Virus record (IMG/VR): IMGVR_UViG_3300032456_000006
Coordinates: 1-41,961 of that record
From: a virus
Length of the DNA: 41,961 bases
Direction: 5' to 3' (one strand)
Under the pieces are notes generated by a model. It was not told where the DNA came from and ran no database searches. It worked only from the letters and a program-made list of their open reading frames with translations. The translations under genes were made by a program, and so were the position numbers. Of this stretch, positions 24,005 through 30,129 are shown one piece after another; the first letter of the stretch is position 1, and each line of letters starts with the position of its first letter.

Positions 24005-24219
24005 AGATTCAGAACAAACATATCGAAGAGTCACGGGTTGAGTTCAAGGAAGAGTTAGACGCCTTCAGTAAGAAGCTCTTGATCAAGTGCTCAGTGCACG
24101 ACGTGAAAGAGGGCAACTGTCCTTGGGCTAACGTCTCTGACCTCTTGACCTCAGTGCTAGCTTTACGTTCTCTTATGATCGCATTATGCTTTCAGGAGAT
24201 GTCAGAGGAGGAGTTATGA
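24001..24219 (+). CDS. Small helical protein, unknown
   Basis: 72 aa, ATGA overlap with the exonuclease gene. Charged helix (ESRVEFKEELDAFSKK), then CSVHDVKEGNC and a hydrophobic helix. Function unknown. Confidence 0.6.
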   Translation: MKIQNKHIEESRVEFKEELDAFSKKLLIKCSVHDVKEGNCPWANVSDLLTSVLALRSLMIALCFQEMSEEEL

Positions 24220-24299
24220 TGCCTCTCGCTATTGTTCTCATCACCCTCATGGGGGTTGCCCTCACCATCCTCCTTTGGCCCTTTCCGGAGCACACCTAA
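24216..24299 (+). CDS. Tiny membrane peptide, unknown
   Basis: 27 aa, MMPLAIVLITLMGVALTILL then WPFPEHT. GAGGAG precedes the ATG and the stop abuts the next ATG. One transmembrane helix makes up almost the whole protein. Context and ribosome site are strong for such a short ORF. Confidence 0.55.
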   Translation: MMPLAIVLITLMGVALTILLWPFPEHT

Positions 24300-24560
24300 A
24301 TGATCAAGACCACTATTACTACCACCTTTGCGAGCCCGTATGCGCTCTCCAAAGCGTTACAACGGGACCTCACAGAGATGGCCTATCTGGGGCAGAAACT
24401 CCCTGAGGTCATCGAAGTGTCCAAGGGGACCTTTCAGGTTCTGTGTGAGGAGCTTGGTGTAAACGATGACCGCCTCCTCTACATGTCCATTGCTCCAGTA
24501 GCAAACGCTGAGGGGCACTTCTACCCCCATATCCAACGTGTCCGAGTGGTGCCTAAATGA
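24300..24560 (+). CDS. Small protein, unknown
   Basis: 86 aa, starts the base after the previous stop. Beta start (TTITTTFASPYALS), helix, and C-terminal strand IQRVRVVPK. The next protein contains AIRVVPK. The ending style resembles the VKIEVQS pair encoded at 10803 and 11042, but similarity beyond that is not visible. Confidence 0.6.
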   Translation: MIKTTITTTFASPYALSKALQRDLTEMAYLGQKLPEVIEVSKGTFQVLCEELGVNDDRLLYMSIAPVANAEGHFYPHIQRVRVVPK

Positions 24561-24835
24561 TCACTCGCACATTCCCTAAAGCTGCAATGCTTGAACTGTT
24601 GGACGGTTCATCGAAAAGCCTAACGGTCGTCTCTCAGGAGCAGAGCGGTAAGTCCCGGTGGGCAATCCAGTACGACCTTATTTTCAAGGAGGGGGATAAG
24701 TTCTACCGGGCTTTCTTTGAAGAGGGGGCTACCGAACTCCAGGAGTGTACTCCTTGGGAGTGGGAGACCGAAGTGGTAGCCATCCGAGTGGTCCCTAAGG
24801 AAGTCATTGTAATCAAGTATGAGACCATGTCATGA
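24557..24835 (+). CDS. Small protein, unknown
   Basis: 92 aa, ATGA overlap. Looks like an all-beta protein (SRWAIQYDLIFKEGDKFYRA) with VVAIRVVPKEV near the end. Possibly related to the protein encoded just upstream. Ends in an ATGA overlap with the kinase-like gene. Confidence 0.6.
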   Translation: MITRTFPKAAMLELLDGSSKSLTVVSQEQSGKSRWAIQYDLIFKEGDKFYRAFFEEGATELQECTPWEWETEVVAIRVVPKEVIVIKYETMS

Positions 24836-25386
24836 TCATTGCCCTCTACTCCTCAGCTCCTCAGGCGGGCAAGTCTGAGGTCGCCAAGGCCCTTGAGTCG
24901 GTGGGCTTCAAGGTCCTCAAGTTCGCCGCCCCCCTCAAGGACATGGTGCGCTCCCTCCTCCGCTCTACGGGGATGGGGGAAGTTGAGATCGAGTATCGGC
25001 TGGAAGGTGCCCACAAGGACCGCCCCATCCCCGACCTTGGTGGGCGCTCCGCCCGGTACCTCTTGCAGACCCTAGGGACCGAGTGGGGCCGTGGCCTCGT
25101 AGACCCCAACATCTGGGTAGACCTTCTGATCAGGAGCGTGAACAACATCATCGGGTCCAACTGCTACGAAGGGGTGGTCGTAGATGACATGCGGTTCCCT
25201 AATGAGTATAGGGTCATGAAGGACTCCTTGGGGGCTAAGATGGTCTGGGTGAAGCGCCCAGGAGTGGTGGCTAAGACTGACCACAAGTCCGAGGGCTTGT
25301 TGGACGACAAGTCTTTCGACATCGAAATCCTCAACCAAGGACAACTAAGTACCTTACAGCAAGCAGCTTACGCCCTTATCCCATAG
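24832..25386 (+). CDS. Deoxynucleoside monophosphate kinase-like protein
   Basis: 184 aa. The P-loop is SSAPQAGKSEVA at 7-18 (AxxxxGKS). The following VLKFAAPLKDMVRSLL, LLQTLGTEWGR and VVDDMRFPNEY are typical of phage dNMP kinases and related adenylate-kinase-fold proteins. Expected role: phosphorylating dNMPs released from host DNA to dNDPs, which fits the nucleases encoded next to it. Last gene of the replication block. Confidence 0.8.
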   Translation: MIIALYSSAPQAGKSEVAKALESVGFKVLKFAAPLKDMVRSLLRSTGMGEVEIEYRLEGAHKDRPIPDLGGRSARYLLQTLGTEWGRGLVDPNIWVDLLIRSVNNIIGSNCYEGVVVDDMRFPNEYRVMKDSLGAKMVWVKRPGVVAKTDHKSEGLLDDKSFDIEILNQGQLSTLQQAAYALIP

Positions 25387-25444
25387 GCCCCTTCCCCTCA
25401 TAGGGAAGATACCCCCCTAGCCCACCCCTAAAACCGAGGTCCCC

Positions 25445-25651
25445 ATGCCTACCCAAAAGTGCCCTCAGATCGAAGAGGCTTTGCTGGTCTTTCTGGCCCA
25501 AGTCTACCCCGGTAGGGTCCCAGTAAACGAAGGCTCCCAATGGGCCTACGGGGTCCTTGCAGGCCATCAGCAAGTCATCGACACCCTGCGAACCCACCTA
25601 AGGGAACAACAGACCACCAAGGCAAACCTCAATGTGCTCAAGCCGTCCTAA
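25445..25651 (+). CDS. Small conserved-type protein before the portal block
   Basis: 68 aa. GAGG lies 5-8 bases before the ATG. EALLVFLAQVYPGRVP followed by YGVLAGHQQVIDTL is a pattern I recognise from small proteins in T7-like and other tailed phages. Role unknown. Confidence 0.65.
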   Translation: MPTQKCPQIEEALLVFLAQVYPGRVPVNEGSQWAYGVLAGHQQVIDTLRTHLREQQTTKANLNVLKPS

Positions 25652-25985
25652 GATCCCGAAGAACTCTACGCCCCCTGCCCCCCTAGCTCCTGAAGCCTCC
25701 CCAGATGTCCCCCAGATCGGGGAACGGGAACAGATGGCAAGGGGTCGGGGGATGACCATTAGGCCCAAGGTGGACCTGAGTGGCATGGGGAACCAGGACG
25801 TGGGAACGCCTGTCAGTCGCATCCTCATCCGTCCGAACCAGAACACCCCGCTGAGTGGTGAAGATGCCCTAGCGGCTTCTGAGGCCCGAGCGGCTTCGGC
25901 TGACGCCCGAGCTGAGGCTGCCACGGCCCCCCGCAGACGCGGTGGTGGTACGGCGGGAGCTAGATCGTCGGGAGCTAGACGATGA
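25632..25985 (+). CDS. Possible tail-assembly protein (gp7.3 position)
   Basis: 117 aa. Begins MCSSRPKIPKNSTPP: a Cys at position 2 and a PK-x-PK proline-rich start are usual for the short, low-complexity virion proteins next to the portal gene in T7-like phages. The tail is alanine/arginine-rich (ARAASADARAEAATAPRRRG). T7 gp7.3 (99 aa) is a similarly low-complexity tail protein at this place. Function from position only. Confidence 0.55.
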   Translation: MCSSRPKIPKNSTPPAPLAPEASPDVPQIGEREQMARGRGMTIRPKVDLSGMGNQDVGTPVSRILIRPNQNTPLSGEDALAASEARAASADARAEAATAPRRRGGGTAGARSSGARR

Positions 25986-27556
25986 AAACTGAATACCCCC
26001 CCACGGGGGCACATGCCCGCTACGAACAACTGCGTACCGAGCGGGACATGTTCTTGGATCGGGCTCGGGAGTCGGCCAAGCTGACCATCCCCAGCCTTGT
26101 CCCCCCGGAAAGCCACAACGGCTCTGCGGACCTCTACAAGCCCTTCCAGTCCCTAGGCTCTCGCGGTGTAAGCAACCTAAGCTCCAAGCTCCTGATGGCT
26201 CTGTTCCCTCCGAATACCCCCCCCTTCCGCTGGAAGATGGACGACCTTGAACTGGAAGCCCAAGCCTCAGCCGACAAAGCCTTCAAGACCAACCTCGACG
26301 AAGCCCTTGCCAAAGGTGAGCGCATCGTCCAGTCAGAGATTGAAACTACCCACATCCGCACTGATGCCTTTGAGGCGATCAAACACCTCATCGTCGCCGG
26401 TAACGTCTTGGTCCATAAACCCAAGAAGGACCGGATGCGGGTCTACCACCTGTCCCAGTACGTGGTCTTCCGTGATGTCTCAGGCAACATGCTTGAGGTT
26501 ATCCTCAAGGAAACCGTAGCCCCTGCGGCCCTCCCTGAGGCCTACCGCGCACTCGCTGAAAGTAAGACCAACGAAGTCGAACGGACCGTTGATCTCTTCA
26601 CCTGCATCAAGCTCGCCCCAGGTGGCAAGTCGTGGAACATCCACCAAGAGGTGAAGGGTGTCCTCATCCGTGAGTCGATTGGTTCTTATAAGAAAGACCG
26701 TTGCCCCTGGCTTCCCCTCCGTTGGACAAAGATCCAAGGTGAGAACTATGGCCGTGGCTACGTCGAAGAACTCTCCGGTGACCTACAGTCCCTTGAAGGG
26801 CTGCAACAAAGCCTCGTAGAGGGCTCGGCTGCTGCTGCCAAAGTGTTGTTCCTCGTGAACCCCAATGGCAACACCAGTGTCCAAGACATCGCTAAGAAGC
26901 CCAATGGTGGCTTCGCTGAAGGCAATGCCCTGGACGTGACCGTCCTTCAACTCAACAAGTACAATGACTTCCGGGTGGTCAAAGAGACCATCGACACCAT
27001 TGCTATTCGTATCTCCCAAGCCTTCCTCCTCAACTCCTCCGTTCAACGCAATGGCGAACGAGTCACGGCTGAAGAGATTCGGTTCTTGGCAGGTGAACTA
27101 GAGACTGCCTTGGGCGGTGTGTATGCTGTCCTCAGTCAGGAGTTCCAACTCCCGCTGGTCAACATCCTCATCGATTCCCTTCAGTCCCGCAAGAAGCTCC
27201 CGAAGTTCCCTGAAGGTATCATCCGTCCAGCAATCGTGACAGGCTTAGAAGCCCTCGGTCGAAACAACGACCTCACCAAGCTGGACATGCTCCTCTCTGA
27301 AACGTCACAACTCATCACCCCAACGGTGGAGAAGTACGCTCATGTCGGGGAGATCTACCGCCGTAGAGCAACCGCTCTCGGGATCGACCTCAAGGGGTTG
27401 ATCAAGACTGATGAAGAGATTGCTGAAGCTGCCCAAGCAGAACAGCAACAGAACGCCCTGTCTGCGCTCGGTCCTCAGATGATCGCGCAAGGTGGCAAGC
27501 TCGCCAATACCCAAACCCAGGCATCACTGGAGCAACCCGCTCCGACTGCTGCCTAA
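25982..27556 (+). CDS. Portal protein, head-tail connector (gp8-like)
   Basis: 524 aa; T7 gp8 is 536. GGGAG lies about 9 bases before the ATG. Blocks such as SLGSRGVSNLSSKLLMALFPP, split here by one helix, then FAFRKxx-type strands, GRGYVEELSGDLQSLEGL and ERVTAEEIRFLAGELE are standard for T7-like portals. Forms the dodecameric ring at one vertex through which DNA enters and leaves and on which the core and tail are built. The C-terminus is Gln/Ala-rich. Confidence 0.93.
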   Translation: MKTEYPPTGAHARYEQLRTERDMFLDRARESAKLTIPSLVPPESHNGSADLYKPFQSLGSRGVSNLSSKLLMALFPPNTPPFRWKMDDLELEAQASADKAFKTNLDEALAKGERIVQSEIETTHIRTDAFEAIKHLIVAGNVLVHKPKKDRMRVYHLSQYVVFRDVSGNMLEVILKETVAPAALPEAYRALAESKTNEVERTVDLFTCIKLAPGGKSWNIHQEVKGVLIRESIGSYKKDRCPWLPLRWTKIQGENYGRGYVEELSGDLQSLEGLQQSLVEGSAAAAKVLFLVNPNGNTSVQDIAKKPNGGFAEGNALDVTVLQLNKYNDFRVVKETIDTIAIRISQAFLLNSSVQRNGERVTAEEIRFLAGELETALGGVYAVLSQEFQLPLVNILIDSLQSRKKLPKFPEGIIRPAIVTGLEALGRNNDLTKLDMLLSETSQLITPTVEKYAHVGEIYRRRATALGIDLKGLIKTDEEIAEAAQAEQQQNALSALGPQMIAQGGKLANTQTQASLEQPAPTAA

Positions 27557-27571
27557 CCAAAAGAAGACCAC

Positions 27572-27781
27572 ATGCCCAAGGCCCGTACCCTGAATAAGGA
27601 CAATACGCCTTCCGCCCCTCTGATCCTTGCTGACGCTCCTATCGTCAACAACCCGGCTGAGGGCGCACCTGACTTCGATACCCTCCCGACCTTCAACCCC
27701 CAAACCTCTCTCCTCCCCCCAGCCGCTGTAACTAAACATACGGTGACCTTGGGTTCGGGTACTGTCCGGGTTGATCACTAA
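27572..27781 (+). CDS. Small protein between portal and scaffold, unknown
   Basis: 69 aa. AAAAGAAG precedes the ATG. Proline- and asparagine-rich (ADAPIVNNPAEGAPDF), probably extended, with a beta end (VTLGSGTVRVDH). Overlaps the scaffold start by 1 base. May be a minor virion or assembly factor. Confidence 0.6.
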   Translation: MPKARTLNKDNTPSAPLILADAPIVNNPAEGAPDFDTLPTFNPQTSLLPPAAVTKHTVTLGSGTVRVDH

Positions 27782-28566
27782 TGGCCACTGAAGTAACCCA
27801 GACGGGCTCAATGGCATCTATCAAGATCCAAGCCCCCGAGAGTGGCGCAGATGCTCCAGTCACCAGCGCACCAGTGAAGGGTGAACGCCCCGCTTGGCTC
27901 CCTGAGAAGTTCAAGTCCGCTGAAGACCTCGCTAAGAGCTACACCGAACTCGAAAAGAAACTCGGTGGCCCTAAGCAGACTGAAGTTCCTCCGGTTACCC
28001 CTGTTGTCCCAAGCGCCCCAAGCTCCTTGGAGATCAAAGCCAATGAAGCCGTAAAGGCTGCTGGCCTGGATATGACGGCCCTTCAGGCTGAGTACACCTC
28101 GAAGGGTGAACTCTCCGCTGAGAGCCTCAAGAAGCTCTCTGACTCCGGCATCGGTGCTGACCAGATCAGCGTCTACAAGCGTGGCATGGAAGCCAACCGC
28201 CAGGACTATGAGACCAAGATCACCGAAGGTCTTGATGGTGGCCGTGAGTCGTTTGATGAAGCCCTCAAGTGGGCTGCTGACAACCTCTCGGAGGACGAGC
28301 AAGCCTCGTTCAACAAAGCTGTTGCCATGGGTGATGCGAACATTGGCAAGCTGGCAGTCCAAGGACTGATGGCTCAGTTCAACCGTGCTGATGGCCCCCA
28401 CCTCGTGGATGGCTCTCGTGCTACGAGTGACAGCCGTAATGTCTTCAGCAGCCATGCAGAGATCCAAGAAGCCATGAGCGACCGCCGCTATAAGTCTGAC
28501 CCTGCCTACCGTAGTCAGGTAGAGCAGAAGGTGATCCGCTCCGACTACTCTAAGTTCTCTCACTAA
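27781..28566 (+). CDS. Scaffolding protein (gp9-like)
   Basis: 261 aa; T7 gp9 is 307. The segment RPAWLPEKFKSAEDLAKSYT is the usual signature of T7-like scaffolds. Then long charged helices, and a basic C-terminus (DRRYKSDPAYRSQVEQKV) that would touch the capsid. It directs prohead assembly and leaves before packaging. In T7 the capsid gene follows directly; here 1.5 kb with four small genes and a non-coding stretch separate them. Confidence 0.9.
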   Translation: MATEVTQTGSMASIKIQAPESGADAPVTSAPVKGERPAWLPEKFKSAEDLAKSYTELEKKLGGPKQTEVPPVTPVVPSAPSSLEIKANEAVKAAGLDMTALQAEYTSKGELSAESLKKLSDSGIGADQISVYKRGMEANRQDYETKITEGLDGGRESFDEALKWAADNLSEDEQASFNKAVAMGDANIGKLAVQGLMAQFNRADGPHLVDGSRATSDSRNVFSSHAEIQEAMSDRRYKSDPAYRSQVEQKVIRSDYSKFSH

Positions 28567-28579
28567 CAAAGGTTCCTAA

Positions 28580-28753
28580 ATGGAAAACATCCACTCGTAC
28601 ATCACCGCAGGCTTTGCAGTCCTCGGTGCCCTCATCACTGCTGCCACCGTTATCGTGAAGCTGACCCCGAGTCAGTCTGATGATAATGTCTTGGCCAAGA
28701 TCGTGAAGGTCGTGGACTGGCTGTCGGTCGTGAATCCGAACAAGGCTAAGTAA
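28580..28753 (+). CDS. Small membrane protein, holin candidate 2
   Basis: 57 aa. AAAGG about 9 bases before the ATG. One transmembrane helix near residues 8-27 (ITAGFAVLGALITAATVIV), then LTPSQSDD and an amphipathic helix. Proteins of this style are often annotated as phage holins, and the spanin pair follows two genes later. The alternative holin is at 3093. Confidence 0.55.
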   Translation: MENIHSYITAGFAVLGALITAATVIVKLTPSQSDDNVLAKIVKVVDWLSVVNPNKAK

Positions 28754-28756
28754 CAC

Positions 28757-29005
28757 ATGAGCACCTGTCATACTGACGTACAGCTTACCAAGCGGATCGA
28801 CAACGACTTCACCTACCATAAGCCCCCCCTTAGTATCATAAAAGACCTGGGACTCCTCCGGGAGAGGGCGGGGAGCTTAGCTCACCTAATCAACACCATT
28901 GTTCCTTTTGGGCGTGAGAAGGAGAATGCCTTGACACGCCTAGAAGAGGCCATCTTCCACGCTAATGCCGGGATCGCCCGTCAGTACCCTGTGGACAAGG
29001 TCTAA
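28757..29005 (+). CDS. Acb2-like (DUF7681) cyclic-nucleotide sponge candidate
   Basis: 82 aa. RIDNDFTYHKP in the first part and GREKENALTRLEEAIFHANA then GIAR in the second are the two hallmark blocks of the DUF7681/Acb2 family: F-x-YH-P and SRE-x-x-A-x-T-x-LEEA-x-x-x-ANA-x-IAR. Acb2 is known to form hexamers that soak up cyclic oligonucleotide signals and so block CBASS and related defences before they kill the infected cell. Family membership is from motif memory; the function here is inferred. The gene lies between a small membrane protein and the spanins, in the late region, which is unusual for an anti-defence gene expected to act early. Confidence 0.7.
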   Translation: MSTCHTDVQLTKRIDNDFTYHKPPLSIIKDLGLLRERAGSLAHLINTIVPFGREKENALTRLEEAIFHANAGIARQYPVDKV

Positions 29006-29007
29006 TC

Positions 29008-29220
29008 ATGTGGACCTCCATCTTGGCCATCCTTGATGGGGGGCTTCGTGCCTTCAATGGACTCTTGGACTACTTTAGCCGTCAGGCAATCAAAGAGTCC
29101 GGAGCCATTGAGGAGCGACTGAAGTCCGCCGAAGTATCCCAAGAACGCCAAAGGATCGCCTATGCTACCCGTCTGGAAGCTCTGCCTTCTGATAAGCATC
29201 TTATCCTGTCTAGCATGTAG
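29008..29220 (+). CDS. Inner-membrane spanin candidate (Rz-like)
   Basis: 70 aa. AAGG lies about 8 bases before the ATG. N-terminal hydrophobic stretch WTSILAILDGGLRAFNGLL, then a charged, Gln/Glu-rich helical region (GAIEERLKSAEVSQERQRIA), as expected for the coiled-coil part of an i-spanin. The 29162 lipoprotein gene starts inside it in another frame, the classic Rz/Rz1 overlap. The membrane segment is weak, so the call rests largely on the overlap. Confidence 0.6.
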   Translation: MWTSILAILDGGLRAFNGLLDYFSRQAIKESGAIEERLKSAEVSQERQRIAYATRLEALPSDKHLILSSM

Positions 29221-29404
29221 CCCCTGTAGGGATCACCCTCAGGATGACCTGCTGTGGCTTCAGCCCGTTGAGTTCTCCCAAGAGACCAAAGCGTGGCTTG
29301 AAGGACTTGAGTGGCCTGAGAGTGCCTATGAGGACTTCGGGCGACTTGCGCAACACAACAAGATGATTCGACAAATAAAACAGACCCCGAAAGCCTCTCC
29401 GTAA
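29162..29404 (+). CDS. Outer-membrane spanin candidate (Rz1-like lipoprotein)
   Basis: 80 aa. AAAGGA lies 7 bases before the ATG. The signal peptide MLPVWKLCLLISILSC ends in a lipobox (ILSC, or LAC three residues later). The mature part is short, with prolines and acidic residues. Overlaps the i-spanin candidate by 59 bases in another frame. With its partner it would fuse inner and outer membranes at the end of lysis. In T7 the spanins lie near gene 18.5; here they sit upstream of the capsid gene. Confidence 0.7.
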   Translation: MLPVWKLCLLISILSCLACSPCRDHPQDDLLWLQPVEFSQETKAWLEGLEWPESAYEDFGRLAQHNKMIRQIKQTPKASP

Positions 29405-29425
29405 GGACGCTCAAACTCTCGGGGT
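29384..29425 (+). terminator. Hairpin across the spanin stop codon
   Basis: ACCCCGA (29384-29390) pairs with TCGGGGT (29419-29425), extended by AG/CT across one mismatch. A second small hairpin, TCC-GTAA-GGA (29398-29407), sits in its loop and holds the stop codon in a GNRA tetraloop. No U tract. Confidence 0.4.
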
Positions 29426-29439
29426 GGTTTGATAGGGTT

Positions 29440-29465
29440 GGCTACAGCCCATAACTGTAGCACCA
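29440..29465 (+). ncRNA. tRNA-Met-like minihairpin ending ACCA, copy 1
   Basis: GGCTACAG, loop CCCATAA, CTGTAGC, ACCA. The 7-bp stem is perfect. GGCTAC...GTAGC(C)ACCA are the ends of a bacterial elongator tRNA-Met, and CCCATAA is one base from the CAT anticodon loop CTCATAA. The D and T arms are absent, so it looks like an internally deleted tRNA. Confidence 0.4.
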
Positions 29466-29539
29466 GTGGAGTAGGGGGAGACCATCTGTCCCCCTGCCAG
29501 AATTGGCCCGTCAAGGTCGTCAATCCTCCATCAACCGTT

Positions 29540-29577
29540 GGCTACAGCGGAACCCGTAAAGGGCAAGTGTAGCACCA
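29540..29577 (+). ncRNA. tRNA-Met-like minihairpin ending ACCA, copy 2
   Basis: GGCTACA (29540-29546) pairs with TGTAGC (29568-29573), followed by ACCA. The interior has CCC-GTAAA-GGG. It shares GTTGGCTACAGC and TGTAGCACCA with copy 1, 100 bases upstream. Confidence 0.4.
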
Positions 29578-29661
29578 AAGACAGCCATCCGTATCTGAGG
29601 TACGCCCAAGTAGACCTAGCAGTCCAAAGGGAGGTCGGGGAAACCCGGTGGCATTCATCAC

Positions 29662-29735
29662 ACACGTGTAGCTCAATGTAGAGCACCCCGATACAAAGGG
29701 ACTGGTTGCGGGTTCAAGTCCTGCCATGTGCACCA
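29662..29735 (+). tRNA. tRNA-like gene with defective anticodon stem
   Basis: 74 bases. Acceptor ACACGTG with CATGTGC (6 of 7 pairs, one G-U, first pair A-C), TA at 8-9, a perfect D stem GCTC/GAGC with a short loop AATGTA, a T arm GCGGG-TTCAAGT-CCTGC, discriminator A and encoded CCA. The anticodon arm fails: CCCCG and GGGAC form only two pairs around loop ATACAAA, whose position 34-36 would be ACA. The D loop also lacks GG. Best read as a tRNA pseudogene or a tRNA mimic. Confidence 0.55.
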
Positions 29736-30129
29736 TTCACCAACTGGGTGACTAAGGATTCCAAGGTACCTCATACCGACCTGATTCCTCTCAGGGGAGG
29801 CGGGTGTCCCTCCAAGATGCCTTGGGGTACCTGAGGTTGGGCCTTGGTTCGACAATTGGGTTCGTTTCATGGGAGTCCCGGTGACTCTCTCAATAATCAT
29901 CCGTGACAGGCCGGAATAGACGGTCGTTATCTTATAAGCCATCACTTGCATCTTTATGCGGGTGGCTCTCCAGCCTTTCGGCTGACTCACAACACTCTGG
30001 TCTTCACTTGAAGAAACCCATGTGCTCTCCCTGCGGGGATTGAGCCCAAGGACAATCTCCTCGTGGTGCTGCTCTAGGAAGTTGACTGAGAGATTTGTCT
30101 CTCCTCCTTTCAAAAAGTTTATACATTCA

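Larger units (their letters stand above)
29405..30129 (+). ncRNA. 725-base structured non-coding region before the capsid gene
   Basis: No supported gene in 725 bases of a genome that otherwise overlaps its genes. It reads as a chain of hairpins: 29441-29461, 29473-29495 (AGGGGGA/TCCCCCT), 29541-29573, 29636-29647 (CGGG-GAAA-CCCG), the tRNA-like 29662-29735, 29761-29825 (CCAAGGTA/TGCCTTGG with an inner hairpin), 29937-29967 (AGCCATC/GGTGGCT with inner GCAT-CTTT-ATGC), 29971-29984 (CAGCC-TTTC-GGCTG), 30001-30014 (TCTTC-ACTT-GAAGA) and 30088-30103 (GAGAGA-TTTG-TCTCTC). It may be a long functional RNA, a capsid leader, a self-splicing intron or a decayed tRNA cluster; the sequence alone does not decide. 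Confidence 0.55.

Noticed and set aside
30022-30129. GTG 30022 as an upstream capsid start
   Set aside because: It adds 36 residues unlike any capsid N-terminus, reads through a structured leader, and has only a weak ribosome site. ATG 30130 gives the family start.
29405-30129. tmRNA
   Set aside because: No tag-peptide frame with the expected pairing, and the tRNA-like part lacks the Ala G-U acceptor signature.
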